NCBI GenBank assembly: GCA_035527715.1
Contig: DATKZY010000108.1
Span: 13,290 to 77,289 of the forward strand
DNA: 64,000 nucleotides
Source of the DNA: DSUN01 sp035527715
GTDB taxonomy: Bacteria > Planctomycetota > PUPC01 > DSUN01
Reading direction: 5' to 3'
The position numbers were made by a program, and so were the translations under genes. Positions 25,268 through 33,689 of the stretch are shown here, piece by piece; positions within the stretch are counted from its first letter, which is position 1, and every line of letters starts with the position of its first letter. Below the pieces are notes generated by a model that saw only the letters and a list, made by a program, of their open reading frames with translations, searched no databases and was not told the origin of the DNA.

Positions 25268-26868
25268 GAGTTCGGGGGACGTCTTACTCTGGATTATAGA
25301 GTTCGGGGCACGCCTCACTCGATTATTGGCCGTTCTATCCGCGGCCAGCCGCGCCATCCGCGGTCGCAACCCCTCCTGGCTCTTTGGCTTCATTCCCTTG
25401 TCCCCCATTCCCCTGTCATTCCTGCTTCCAAGGAACGCAGAGTACCAGGCAAAATGATTGTCGGCAAGATGATGGGACGAAGACCAGTCCGTGTCCGAAT
25501 CATTTTGCCGCGAAATCATTTTGCCGCGAAATCATTTTGCCTTCACTTCTCTGTCCGAATCTGTGGAATCTGTGGATAAGGCTCGTGTCCGAAGCCGCTC
25601 CGCGTGCAAGTATGCACGCCCTACCCGCGGCCCCCGAACACCGAACACCGATTACCGAACACCGCTTTGCTCTTCGCCCTCCTCGAACTCGTGCGGATAG
25701 CGCACGGGGCCGCCGCCGGTCTTGCGCCAGACGCGCCAGTGCCGGGCCATGTGGCAGCGGCGACAGAGGGAGACGAAGGCGCACACACCCCCATAGGTCT
25801 CGTGATGGATTTCCCTGGCCGGGCCGCCGCAGTCCCCGCAACGCTCGGCCAGGGTGAGGAGGCCGAGGTAGCGGAAACGCTTGGTGCGGTAGCGAACGGC
25901 CTCCCTCTCCCGGTGCTTGCGGGTGTTCCGGGCGCAGCGGGCGCGCCGCTGGGCGAGGTCCTCCCGCTCGCGCCAGCCACGATGCCAGGCCCGCACCTTG
26001 TCGCGGTTCGCCGCGTAGTAGCCCCGGCAGTATTTGCGGACGCACACCCTGCAGGGGGAGCGGCGGCGGCGGAGTTCGGGGGACACCTTACTCGATTATC
26101 GGCCGTTCTATCCGTGGAGTTCGGGGGACACCTTACTCGATTATCGGCCGTTCTATCCGCGGCCATCCGCGTAATCCGCGGTCGCGACCCCTCCTGGCTC
26201 TCTGGCTTCATTCCCTTGTCCCCCATTCCCCTGTCATTCCTGCTTCCAAGGAACGCAGAGTACCAGGCAGAATGATTGTCGGCAAGATGATGGGACGAAG
26301 ACCAGTCAGTGTCCGAATCATTTTGCCGCGAAATCATTTTGCCTTCACTTCTCTGTCCGAATCTGTGGAATCTGTGGATAAGGCTGGTGTCCGAAGCCGT
26401 TCCGCGTGCAAGTATGCACGCCCTACCCGCGGCCCCCGAACACCGAACACCGATCACCGAACACCGTTCTCTGCTTCGGCCTCCTCGTACTCGTGCGGAT
26501 AGCGCACCGGGCCGCCGCCGGTCTTGCGCCAGACGCGAAAGTGTCGGGCCATGTGGCACCGACGACACAGGCAGACGAAGGAGCATACATCCCCATAGGT
26601 CTCGTGATGGATTTCGGTGGCCGGGCCGCCGCAGTCCTCGCAGCGCTCGGCCAGGGTGAGGACGCCGAGGTAGCGGAAACGCTTGGTGCGGTAGCGAACG
26701 GCCTCCCTCTCCCGGTGCTTGCGGGTGTTCCGGGCGCAGCGGGCGCGCCGCTGGGCGAGGTCCTCCCGCTCGTAGTAGCCCCGATGCCAGGCCCGCACCT
26801 TGTCGCGGTTCGCCGCGTAGTAGCCCCGGCAGTACTTGCGGACGCACACCCTGCAGGGCGAGCGGCGG
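25268..26868. repeat. 0.8-kb tandem duplication covering the HNH gene 3' part and its downstream DNA
   Basis: Unit A (about 25268-26068) and unit B (about 26070-26868) align end to end. Both contain GAGTTCGGGGGAC, then ATTATNGGCCGTTCTATCC, TTCATTCCCTTGTCCCCCAT, a CATTTTGCCGCGAAAT array (three copies in A, two in B), and then the minus-strand HNH coding part. Unit A stops being homologous where the intact gene continues upstream (position 26868). Confidence 0.85.
25652..26086 (-). pseudogene. Truncated duplicate of the HNH gene
   Basis: Reads RRRSPCRVCVRKYCRGYYAA onward, then the full HNH half including CGDCGGPAREIHHETYG and LCRRCHMARHWRVW. The first 16 or so residues of the 144-residue frame (MSPELRR) come from the junction with unit B, so the upstream zinc ribbons are absent. 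Several differences from the intact copy change residues (WRERED for YYERED, GVCAFVS for DVCSFVC), but the H-H-x-x-Y-G and C-R-R-C-H motifs are kept. Confidence 0.75.
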
Positions 26869-27161
26869 CGGCCCAGCGTGTAGTTGAGGAAGAACTCGGC
26901 CAGGGGCTTCTCGCGGCCGCACTTCCGGCACACGCGGGTCAGGCGGGGGCCGGCAGGGTCGCACTGTGGCCAGCCGTCGAAGGGGCCGGGCGGCAGGGCC
27001 GCCCGCCGCGCGCGGGCCGTAGTGCCCGCGGCGTAGCGGCAGACCCAGCAGCGAGGCGACAGCCGCCCGCCGGTCCGCCACAGGCGGAAGTCGGCCACAG
27101 CCTTTTCGTTCCCGCAGCCGCTGCAAACCCTTGTGGCTGAACGAGTTGTGGCATGGCGCAT
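26454..27161 (-). CDS. HNH-endonuclease-like protein with multiple zinc ribbons
   Basis: 235 residues, ATG at 27161 with AGGAGG 7 nt upstream. Two or three Cys-pair ribbons open the protein: VCSGCGNEKAVADF paired with CWVC, and VCRKCGREKPLAEF paired with CRVC. A very basic helical linker follows (REREAVRYRTKRFRYLG), then an HNH fold with CEDCGGPATEIHHETYGDVC and LCRRCHMARHFRVW, where the two C-x-x-C pairs hold structural zinc and the HH supplies the catalytic His. Such small HNH proteins cut DNA and are often mobile or phage-linked. No intron or inserted host gene is visible. The gene's 3' part lies in a tandem duplication. Confidence 0.78.
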   Translation of the reverse strand: MRHATTRSATRVCSGCGNEKAVADFRLWRTGGRLSPRCWVCRYAAGTTARARRAALPPGPFDGWPQCDPAGPRLTRVCRKCGREKPLAEFFLNYTLGRRRSPCRVCVRKYCRGYYAANRDKVRAWHRGYYEREDLAQRRARCARNTRKHREREAVRYRTKRFRYLGVLTLAERCEDCGGPATEIHHETYGDVCSFVCLCRRCHMARHFRVWRKTGGGPVRYPHEYEEAEAENGVR

Positions 27162-27298
27162 GACGCGACCTCCTGATGCTGGAAGGGACATCGTAACTGC
27201 TTGGCACTGAGTAACTTGCGGCGAGGCGCACGAGGGGCGGACAGGGCACAGAAAGACCGGGCTTGGCCTATGGTTGTGGCGATTCTTCTCCCTCCATC

Positions 27299-27332
27299 TG
27301 TACAACGGCAATGCCCCCCGAATCTGTTGGGT
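27299..27332 (+). repeat. 34-bp conserved motif, copy 1
   Basis: TGTACAACGGCAATGCCCCC continuing to AATCTGTTGGGT. It matches 32 of 34 bases of the minus strand at 56955-56988. Both copies lie in intergenic DNA, 30 kb apart, in opposite orientation. Confidence 0.8.
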
Positions 27333-27458
27333 CGAAAATCTTCGGCCCGACGCTCGGAAGTCACAAGTGGCTGACTGGCCAGCACGTATGACCTCAAAAT
27401 ATTTTCGCAACCTGACACTGTTTTGTGCGCGGGGATGCCCAGGGGCTGCCATGCCGAC

Positions 27459-27488
27459 TTGACCCGACGGCCATCGCTCGGCTATGAT
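27459..27488 (+). promoter_or_regulatory. Promoter of the DUF4832-type gene
   Basis: TTGACC (27459-27464), 18 bp, TATGAT (27483-27488). The long leader (about 140 nt) contains a CATTCTGAGCGGAGTGGAAC-type repeat at 27518-27555 related to the element at 41827. Confidence 0.5.
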
Positions 27489-27634
27489 CCGCGCAGGCGC
27501 AGGCGCCCACCCGGTGGTCATTCTGAGCGGAGTGGAACGGAGCGAAGAATGACAGCCCTTCGGGCCCATGCGCCGCAGGCTCGCGCGGAATGCGCGCCGC
27601 AGACTCCCGTTGACTGTGCTCCCAGGAGACACGC

Positions 27635-29026
27635 ATGAGTGCATCAGGCCAGGCAAGGTGGCGAGATGTCTTCGGACCCAACGAGGTCATTCAGCGGGTG
27701 CGGCCAAAGGAGTCGCACGCGAATCTGCCCAACCCCCACAAGGGCACGACGACCTTCCAACGCTTCAACGGCGACCCGCTGTTCCCCGGCCTCTCGTGGG
27801 ACGACGAGCACGGCCCCGAGGTCTTCAAGCCCTTCGACGGCAATCTCAAGAACCCGCAGTACCCCGACACCACCATCTCCTACTGCCGCTGGGTCTGGCG
27901 CGCCATCGAGCCGCAGAAGGGCCGCTTCCGCTGGGACCTGATTGACGGCGCATTGGAGGCAGCGCGCGTCCGCGGCCAGACCCTTCAGGTGCGCATCCAG
28001 CCCTACGTGCAGGGCATGCCCGACTGGTATTGGGCGCTCGGCGCCAAGTCGCTCCCAGGCGGCAAGATGGAGGGCCGCCGCGAGCCCGACCCCAACGACC
28101 CGCTCTACATCCAGCACTGGGGCGAGTTCATCCGCGCCTTCGGCCAGCGCTACGACGGCCATCCCGACCTGGAGAGCTTCGACGTCGCCTACGCCGGCCC
28201 CTGCGGCGAAACGGGCGGAGCCTCCACCGAGGAAACCGCTGTCAAACTCGTGGACGCCTATCTCGACAGCTTCCGCAAGACCCAGCTCGTCTCCATGCTC
28301 GGCACCCACGGCTGCGCCTACGCCGCGGCGACGGGCCGCCCCATCGGCTGGCGGGCCGACTGCTTCGGCGACCTCAGCCGCGCCAAGGCCCCAGGCCGCG
28401 TGCCCGACGACCTCTGCTGGTGCCACATGATTGACGCCTATCCCAAGGAGGTCGCCCGCTGCGGCGTCGCCGACGCCTGGAAGGCCGCCCCCGTCACCCT
28501 CGAGACCTGCTGGACCGTCGGCCACTGGGTCAAGCAGGGCTGGGACATTGACTGGATTCTCGACCAGGGGTTGAAGTACCACCTCTCGGTCTTCATGCCC
28601 AAGTCGTCCTACATCCCCGACCCCGTGCGGGAGAAGATAGACGCCTTCAACCGTCGCATGGGCTACCGCTTCGCCCTGCGGCAGATGATCCTGCCGCTTG
28701 AGGCCAAGCCTGGGCAGCGAATCGGCTTCGAGATGTTCGTGGACAACGTCGGCGTCGCCCCCCTCTACCGCCCGTACCGCCTCGCCTTCCGCTTCCGACA
28801 AGGCCAGGAGGAGCACGTCGTCCTCTCGAACGCCGACGTGACGAAGTGGCTCCCCGACCACACCTGGTTCAGCGACGAGATCGAGTTCCCCCCTGCCCTC
28901 CAGCGCGGCGAGACGAAGGTGGACATCGGCCTCGTGGACGCCAGCCTCACCCCCCGCGTCCGCCTCGCCATCGAGGAATCCCTCCCCGACGGCTGGCACC
29001 CGATGACGAGCATGGATGTGATCTAG
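27635..29026 (+). CDS. GH42/DUF4832-type carbohydrate-related protein
   Basis: 463 residues, ATG with AGGAG 6 nt upstream. The first 320 residues read as a TIM barrel of the GH42-like/DUF4832 group: SYCRWVWRAIEPQKGRFRWD, LIDGALEAARVRGQTLQVRI, PLYIQHWGEFIRAFGQRYDG, then DLESFDVAYAGPCGETGGAS. The C-terminal 130 residues (LRQMILPLEAKPGQRIGFEM then FVDNVGVAPLYRPYRLAFRF) are the DUF4832 beta-domain. There is no signal peptide. A catalytic glutamate would be expected where PCGETGG stands, but I could not prove a hydrolase site. Role: probably carbohydrate processing. Confidence 0.75.
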   Translation: MSASGQARWRDVFGPNEVIQRVRPKESHANLPNPHKGTTTFQRFNGDPLFPGLSWDDEHGPEVFKPFDGNLKNPQYPDTTISYCRWVWRAIEPQKGRFRWDLIDGALEAARVRGQTLQVRIQPYVQGMPDWYWALGAKSLPGGKMEGRREPDPNDPLYIQHWGEFIRAFGQRYDGHPDLESFDVAYAGPCGETGGASTEETAVKLVDAYLDSFRKTQLVSMLGTHGCAYAAATGRPIGWRADCFGDLSRAKAPGRVPDDLCWCHMIDAYPKEVARCGVADAWKAAPVTLETCWTVGHWVKQGWDIDWILDQGLKYHLSVFMPKSSYIPDPVREKIDAFNRRMGYRFALRQMILPLEAKPGQRIGFEMFVDNVGVAPLYRPYRLAFRFRQGQEEHVVLSNADVTKWLPDHTWFSDEIEFPPALQRGETKVDIGLVDASLTPRVRLAIEESLPDGWHPMTSMDVI

Positions 29027-29036
29027 GAGTGCCTGG

Positions 29037-29978
29037 ATGAACGGACTGTGCAGCCGCATTCCCATAGGTTGGGTCAGAGCGCTGTCGGGCGTGGTTTCCG
29101 CGGCGTTTCAGGCGGCGGCGTTGGCAGGGTTCTGGGCACTGCCATTGGGGGCGGAGATTGACCGGGCCGACGCTGTCGTCCTGGGCAAGCTGGTCCGCGC
29201 CACGCCGAGCCGCACCGACCACGACGGGCAGATGATCACCTCCCGGGGAACGATCTCGGTCCGGGAGACGCTCAAGGGCGAGGCCGCGAAGGAGGTCACG
29301 ATCACTCTAGTCACCGCTCTGGCCTGGGAAGCGGCCCGTCAGATGCAGAGTCCTCCGCGCATCTACCGGGTCGGCGATGAGGGCATCTGGGTCATCGTGG
29401 AGGGACGGCCCTCCCACGGGTATGGCGTCTTGCCTGAGAACCGTGCCCAAGAGGTGCGCGACACAGTGGCCCGCCTCGCCCGTCGCGAGTGGAGCCAGCC
29501 AGTCAGTGGCCTCCGCTGCTGGGCCGCCCTCGTGAAGGAGACCGAGGTCGCGCTTGCGCGGCCGCCACACCTTCCTCGCCTCATCTTCGCCGTGCAGAAC
29601 GTCTCGAAGGACACCCTCTACCTGCCTCTCGCGATATACAGCAACGTCCTAGCTGCCTACGCACAGGACAAGGAGGGCAATCGCCACGAGATCAAGGGGG
29701 CCGGTGCCCAGCATGAGGGCAAAGCCCCACTCCACTGCCTGCCCCTGGGCGCCGGCGGCACCCGCTACATGCACCCGGATGGCGAGAACTACGGCTACTT
29801 CGTGATCCCCTCCACACTGCCGCCTGGCGAGTACCAGATCTTCGTGTCCTTCGGCAACGCGCTCGATGGCCGGATGTACAACGATGAGCCCGCACAGGCA
29901 TGGAAGGGACGCCTGACTGCTCCCCCGCTCCGCCTGACGATTCCGCCAAGGGTGCCAGCGCCACGGCCCGCTCCCTGA
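29037..29978 (+). CDS. Exported protein of unknown function
   Basis: 313 residues from the ATG at 29037, AGGAG 7 nt upstream. A long signal peptide is likely (GVVSAAFQAAALAGFWALPL, cut near GAE). The body is beta-rich: ADAVVLGKLVRATPSRTDHD, ISVRETLKGEAAKEVTITLV, YRVGDEGIWVIVEGRPSHGY, then LIFAVQNVSKDTLYLPLAIY and YFVIPSTLPPGEYQIFVSFG. The last part resembles an immunoglobulin-like domain. The first resembles the small proteins whose R-G-x-I-x-V-x-E-x-L-K-G strands describe a cost or rate-like beta fold in PVC bacteria. No named family. It starts 10 bp after the DUF4832 gene and is probably co-transcribed. Confidence 0.6.
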   Translation: MNGLCSRIPIGWVRALSGVVSAAFQAAALAGFWALPLGAEIDRADAVVLGKLVRATPSRTDHDGQMITSRGTISVRETLKGEAAKEVTITLVTALAWEAARQMQSPPRIYRVGDEGIWVIVEGRPSHGYGVLPENRAQEVRDTVARLARREWSQPVSGLRCWAALVKETEVALARPPHLPRLIFAVQNVSKDTLYLPLAIYSNVLAAYAQDKEGNRHEIKGAGAQHEGKAPLHCLPLGAGGTRYMHPDGENYGYFVIPSTLPPGEYQIFVSFGNALDGRMYNDEPAQAWKGRLTAPPLRLTIPPRVPAPRPAP

Positions 29979-30014
29979 GCATCGCCAGCCTTACCACTGC
30001 TGGGCCGATGGGGA

Positions 30015-30503
30015 TCAGCGCTCGCCGGCGAGTTCCTTGAGGTGGCGCACAAGCGCAGCAGAGAGCCGGTAATCTGCGTTGATGAGTTCGTCCAGTATCG
30101 GTGAGACCCGCGGAACGATGCCCCTGCTCTTGGCAAGGAGCAGGACAGTCCCAGTGCCAATCACTTCCACCCCCGCCGCCTTGGCCGCCCGCCGGCCCGG
30201 GCGCTCGTCAATGAGCAGGAGCGCGCTCTCGCGTGTGGCCAGAGCGATTGCCTCCCATTCGCCTTGGCCCAACGCCGGTTCGGGGCAGGCGCCAGCACTG
30301 ACTCTGGCAACCTTAAGCCATCCGCGGGGTCCGATGGCCTCCTTGAGAGCCTTTGCACCAGGTCTATCCGAGCAGGTCTCCAGTTCATCCCGAACTGCCT
30401 CGGGGATCCATACGCGGTCGAACAGGTCGGGGAGAAGCGATAAGCGGCCCGTCCGTGCCAGGGCGATCAGCGGCCCGGCGTCCGCGATGACTACGTGACT
30501 CAC
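30015..30503 (-). CDS. DUF3368 PIN-like toxin
   Basis: 162 residues. MSHVVIADAGPLIALARTGR is the PIN opening with the first Asp (IADAGPLI); WIPEAVRDELE gives the second acidic site; GQGEWEAIALATRESALLLI then DERPGRRAAKAAGVEVIGTG supplies the third and fourth, with the GTGTVLLLAK signature of the DUF3368 family. All acidic residues are kept, so Mg-dependent RNase activity is expected. It overlaps its antitoxin by ATGA, with the antitoxin first. Confidence 0.85.
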   Translation of the reverse strand: MSHVVIADAGPLIALARTGRLSLLPDLFDRVWIPEAVRDELETCSDRPGAKALKEAIGPRGWLKVARVSAGACPEPALGQGEWEAIALATRESALLLIDERPGRRAAKAAGVEVIGTGTVLLLAKSRGIVPRVSPILDELINADYRLSAALVRHLKELAGER

Positions 30504-30832
30504 ATGACCGCCTCCATCTCCGCGTCTAGCTCCTCGGGCGGGTAGTCAACGGCGGGCACACCAGCGGCGCTGAGCACCCCGAGGAAGTCCTCTATGCACA
30601 AACCGGCGAACTTCGCCGCCTGTGAAAGACCGAGGACATCTTCCTCGAACAGCCGCACGGCCAGGGCACGCTGGACACCGAGTTCGAGCATCCGCTTGTC
30701 GAAGGGGACAGCGACGAAGGCCGGGCGCCCATGCTTGGTGACTACCGAGACCCTGCCCTGCTCGGCATCTCTTATGAGTTCGCCCGTTCGCTCCCGAAGG
30801 TCGCGTACCGTGAAAACGTCCAACTTTCCCAT
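30500..30832 (-). CDS. Fused Phd-type and UPF0175-type antitoxin
   Basis: 110 residues, ATG with AGGAG 8 nt upstream. Two antitoxin families follow each other in one chain. Residues 1-50 are Phd/YefM-like (FTVRDLRERTGELIRDAEQG then VSVVTKHGRPAFVAVPFD). Residues 55-105 are UPF0175-like (QRALAVRLFEEDVLGLSQAA then KFAGLCIEDFLGVLSAAGVP and VDYPPEELDAEM). UPF0175 proteins normally stand alone beside DUF3368 toxins, so the Phd part is an added DNA-binding module. Both parts keep their normal core pattern. Autoregulation through the palindrome at 30852 is likely. Confidence 0.85.
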   Translation of the reverse strand: MGKLDVFTVRDLRERTGELIRDAEQGRVSVVTKHGRPAFVAVPFDKRMLELGVQRALAVRLFEEDVLGLSQAAKFAGLCIEDFLGVLSAAGVPAVDYPPEELDAEMEAVM

Positions 30833-30851
30833 CGTCAGGCTCCTGACTTAT

Positions 30852-30891
30852 TGTGCCATCATATGATAGCACACGTCGGAGCCGATAGCAA
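30852..30891 (-). promoter_or_regulatory. Promoter with overlapping 22-bp operator palindrome
   Basis: On the minus strand TTGCTA (30886-30891), 17 bp, TATCAT (30863-30868). A 22-bp palindrome at 30852-30873 has arms TGTGC and GCACA around CATCATATGATA with one mismatch, and it covers the -10 hexamer. Binding of the Phd-type antitoxin here would block transcription. Confidence 0.7.
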
Positions 30892-30894
30892 GCC

Positions 30895-32070
30895 TCAAGC
30901 GAACTTGCTCGGCCTGATGGGGTAGACGCCCCACTCGTCGCGGACGCGCTTCATTTCGAGGATGTTCTCGCGCTTGGCGTCCACGGCGAGGGAGTGGCTG
31001 GAGCCCATGATGTAGCCGCCACCAGGGGCGGCGTGCTTGAAGGCGTAGGCGGCGTCGCGGCGAATGTCGTCGGGCGTGCCGAGGATGATGTGCTCGTGCC
31101 AGATGCCACTCCAGAGGGTCATCTTGCCGCCGACGCGCTTCTTGAGGTCGCGGAGGTCCATGCCCCCGCTGTGCTGGAGGGCCTCGTGGGCGTCGTAGCC
31201 GGCCGCGGCGAGGTCCTCCTCCACCGCGTTGGTGTTGCCGCAACAGTGCTTGAGGACCTTGAGGCCCATCGAATGGGCTTTGTCGCAGAATGCCTTGTGC
31301 CAGGGCCACACGTGCTCGCGGTACCAGCGGGGGCTGGCGAGCATGCCCGTGGACGAGCCGAGGTCGCCGCAGGGCATGATGCCGTCAATGCCGAGGGCAA
31401 CCTTCGTCAGCAGGTCAAGGCCGCGGACGAGCCGCCTGCCCGCGATCTTCGTGATGAGGGCGCACTCGTCGGGGTAGAGGGCGAGGTTCATGAGCTGCTC
31501 CTCGTCCGTGTGGCCGAACGAGGGGAACGAGATGTCGCCCCACATGAGCAGGATGAAGTGGGTCTTCCCCGCCTCCTTGACCATGTGGCGGACGGCTTCC
31601 CACACGGAGTCATCGGGCAGCTCGACCTCCTCGCCGTCCACGCGGTCGAGGGCGGCTTCGAGGTCCGCCATCTTCGGCGGCTGGGCGGGGGGGTGGACGG
31701 TCTTGTAGCGCATCAGGTCGTGGGTCGTGGCCGAGATGCGGTAGAGGTTGCCCGCCTTGTCGCGATACGTCTCGTCGTCGAGTTTCTCCAGCGGGTCGGG
31801 CTTGTAGCCCTTGGGCGCCACGCGGCCGATGAAGACGATGTCCATTTCGAGGGCGCGGATGAGGTCGAGGCGGTCGCGCTTGACGCAGTTCACGATCTCA
31901 TCGCGGCGGCCGTCCCACCACGCGAGGGTCTCGCGGAACTTGGCCTGGACCAGGGTCTTGCGGCCAAGGATGTCCTCATAGACGTTGTAGTCAATCGAGT
32001 GTTCGCCCCACGGGATGCGGTCGGGCTCCCGATGGGCAAGGGCGGCCAGGACGCGTTCTTTCGGGGTCAC
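30895..32070 (-). CDS. Uroporphyrinogen-decarboxylase-like (URO-D superfamily) protein
   Basis: 391 residues from a GTG with AGGAG 8 nt upstream; an open frame runs further upstream into repeat DNA. VTPKERVLAALAHREPDRIP is the URO-D opening, then DLIRALEMDIVFIG, GIDGIMPCGDLGSSTGMLAS and HSMGLKVLKHCCGNTNAVEE (the HxCG metal motif typical of MtaA/CmuA-type methyltransferases rather than true heme enzymes), LTLWSGIWHEHIILGTPDDI and YIMGSSHSLAVDAKRENILE. Such proteins in planctomycete-like genomes probably move methyl groups or act on unknown small molecules. No corrinoid protein gene is nearby. Confidence 0.85.
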   Translation of the reverse strand: MTPKERVLAALAHREPDRIPWGEHSIDYNVYEDILGRKTLVQAKFRETLAWWDGRRDEIVNCVKRDRLDLIRALEMDIVFIGRVAPKGYKPDPLEKLDDETYRDKAGNLYRISATTHDLMRYKTVHPPAQPPKMADLEAALDRVDGEEVELPDDSVWEAVRHMVKEAGKTHFILLMWGDISFPSFGHTDEEQLMNLALYPDECALITKIAGRRLVRGLDLLTKVALGIDGIMPCGDLGSSTGMLASPRWYREHVWPWHKAFCDKAHSMGLKVLKHCCGNTNAVEEDLAAAGYDAHEALQHSGGMDLRDLKKRVGGKMTLWSGIWHEHIILGTPDDIRRDAAYAFKHAAPGGGYIMGSSHSLAVDAKRENILEMKRVRDEWGVYPIRPSKFA

Positions 32071-32195
32071 AGCGGCAACTCCTGGTTCAGGTTGCGGCAT
32101 GCAAGCATCGCATACCTCCAACAGTGTAGGAATTGCCGCGAGCAATGCAACGCCGGGCGCCGCCCGCCGCCTTGGGGCGCGGAGCACCGTCCCGC

Positions 32196-32474
32196 GATAT
32201 TCCAACATTCTAGTAACACTTCAGCCTTCTGAAGTTCCTGCCCCCACCGACCTCGCGTCGGTGGAGCAAGGGATTGGCAGCTAGAGAGAGCCGCACCCCA
32301 CCCCCTCGCCCCCTCCCCGTCCGCCGTCGGGCGGACGGGGAGGGGGATGGGGGGAGGGGCATCGCGGTGTAGTGTCCAATCCCTCGCCCCACCGAGGCAA
32401 GCTCGGTGGGGGCGAAGACACTGCAAGCATCAGGTACTTCAGACGGCTGAAGTGTTGCGAATGTTAGAGTATCC
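32196..32474. repeat. 279-bp nested palindromic element, copy 2
   Basis: Outer arms GATATTCCAACATTC (32196) and GAATGTTAGAGTATCC (end 32474), next AACACTTCAGCC with its own hairpin ACTTCAGCCTTCTGAAGT, then CCCCCACCGA..TCGGTGGAGC with GGGATTGGC, and a GC-rich centre around CCGTCCGCCGTCGGGCGGAC. Each layer has its inverted match on the other side. The inner layers match copy 1 at 14004; the outermost layer matches the small palindromes that follow. Confidence 0.8.
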
Positions 32475-32540
32475 CTGGCGGCGCTCTGGTCACCCCTGCC
32501 CTCCTGGCGCGATAGGTCTCGTGGCGGCCGGGCGCGCCGA

Positions 32541-32774
32541 CATTCCATCATTCTGTAGAATGTTAGAATATCACATGGGTCGCTTCCCCTGCGCACAACC
32601 ACGATCCCTCGGTTCGGCCCCCCCGCTCAAGCCGCGGGGCGATGGCGCTTCGATGCTCCAACATTCAGCAGAATGTTGGAATGTCCAGGCCAGCATCCCC
32701 CTCCGAGCAGCGGGCCCTGGCTGCTGGACAGCATTCCGCCGTTATTCCAACATTCTGTAGAATGTTAGAATGTC
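32541..32774. repeat. Three AACATTC-NNNN-GAATGTT palindromes in a row
   Basis: The units lie at 32541-32572, 32657-32685 and 32744-32774 and share the frame ATTCCAACATTC, a 4-nt loop, GAATGTTGGAATGTC. The second has perfect 10-bp arms around AGCA. The spacers (about 85 and 60 bp) are GC-rich and unrelated. The same unit forms the ends of the 279-bp element just upstream. Confidence 0.8.
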
Positions 32775-32822
32775 GTAAGCCGCGATTCGGCCGCGCGCCA
32801 GGCCCGGGCGCCCGGGGCACTG

Positions 32823-32851
32823 TTGTGTGGGGCCGGCGCTCAAGTTACAAT
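32823..32851 (+). promoter_or_regulatory. Promoter of the phosphoesterase gene
   Basis: TTGTGT (32823-32828), 17 bp, TACAAT (32846-32851), 23 bp before the TTG start, with AGGAG 8 nt before that start. Confidence 0.55.
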
Positions 32852-32874
32852 GAGAGGCGAGAGGAGCCCGTCCC

Positions 32875-33609
32875 TTGAAGGTGCTGCTGCTGGGCGACGT
32901 GCATGCGAATCTGCCGGCCCTGGAGGCCGTGCTGGCTCATGCCGCGCGGCGCAGGCCGGAGGCGATCTGGAACGTCGGCGATTTCGTGGGCTACGGGGCC
33001 TTCCCCGACGAGGTGGTCAAGCGGCTCCGCGACGCCGACGCCGTGAGCATCGTGGGCAACTACGACCTGAAGGTGCTGGAGCTGAGGAAACGGCAGAAGA
33101 AGCTGCGGAAGAAGCGCGCGGAGAAGTGGCTGGCCTTCAAGTGGGCCTACGAAAGCCTGTCGAAGAAGAGCCGCAAGTTCCTCCGCTCCCTGCCGCAAGA
33201 GGTTCGCCTGGAGGCCGAGGGCTGGCGAGTCCTCATCACCCACGCCAGTCCGGCCTCGAACGAGGAGCATCTGTGGCCCGACACGCCGGCCCGGCGCCTG
33301 CGCGAGCTGGCGGCAGTCGCGGACGCCGATGCCGTGCTCTGCGGCCACTCGCACCAGGCGTTCGCCCGCAAAGTGGCCGGCGTGTGGTTCATCAACGCCG
33401 GCAGCGTGGGGCGGCCGGACGACGGGGATCCGCGTGCCTCGTACGCCATGCTGAGCATCACCCGCCGCGGCATCCGCACGACGCACTACCGTGTGGCGTA
33501 CGACGTGGCCCGTGCCGTGGCCGCGATTCGCGAGGCGGGCCTGCCCGAGGCGTTCGCCGAGATGCTGCTACAGGGGCGTGCGCTGGATGCTATCGAGGGA
33601 AGTGGATGA
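32875..33609 (+). CDS. Calcineurin-like metallophosphoesterase (YfcE/MJ0936-like)
   Basis: 244 residues from TTG with AGGAG upstream. Metal motifs in order: LLLGDVHANLPALEAVL (D-x-H), IWNVGDFVGYGAFPDEVV (G-D), IVGNYD (G-N-x-D in place of GNHD), ITHASP and VLCGHSHQAF (G-H-x-H), then the FINAGSVGRPDDGDPRASYA closing loop. This small-size form matches bacterial phosphodiesterases acting on simple phosphodiesters. A basic insert (ELRKRQKKLRKKRAEKW, about 65-82) follows the NYD motif and is unusual. Cytosolic. The gene ends in the TGGATGA repeat that separates it from the HD gene. Confidence 0.88.
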   Translation: MKVLLLGDVHANLPALEAVLAHAARRRPEAIWNVGDFVGYGAFPDEVVKRLRDADAVSIVGNYDLKVLELRKRQKKLRKKRAEKWLAFKWAYESLSKKSRKFLRSLPQEVRLEAEGWRVLITHASPASNEEHLWPDTPARRLRELAAVADADAVLCGHSHQAFARKVAGVWFINAGSVGRPDDGDPRASYAMLSITRRGIRTTHYRVAYDVARAVAAIREAGLPEAFAEMLLQGRALDAIEGSG

Positions 33610-33689
33610 ATGGATGAGTGGATGATTGGATGAATGCCTGAATCCTGTCGCTCACCGTCCATTCATCCAACCATCCATTCATCCATCCT
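33603..33689. repeat. TGGATGA dyad repeat, copy 2
   Basis: Left arm 33603-33636 (GGATGAATGGATGAGTGGAT), right arm 33659-33689 (CATTCATCCAACCATCCATT). It lies between convergent genes, as in copy 1. The TGA stop of the HD gene at 33679 lies in the right arm. Confidence 0.8.

Noticed and set aside
32541..32774. CRISPR-like array of short palindromes
   Set aside because: Only three full units, spacers vary in length (about 60-85 bp), units are inexact, and no cas gene is present.
32196..32774. Integron attC array
   Set aside because: No GTTRRRY/RYYYAAC core sites, no gene cassettes between units and no integron integrase.
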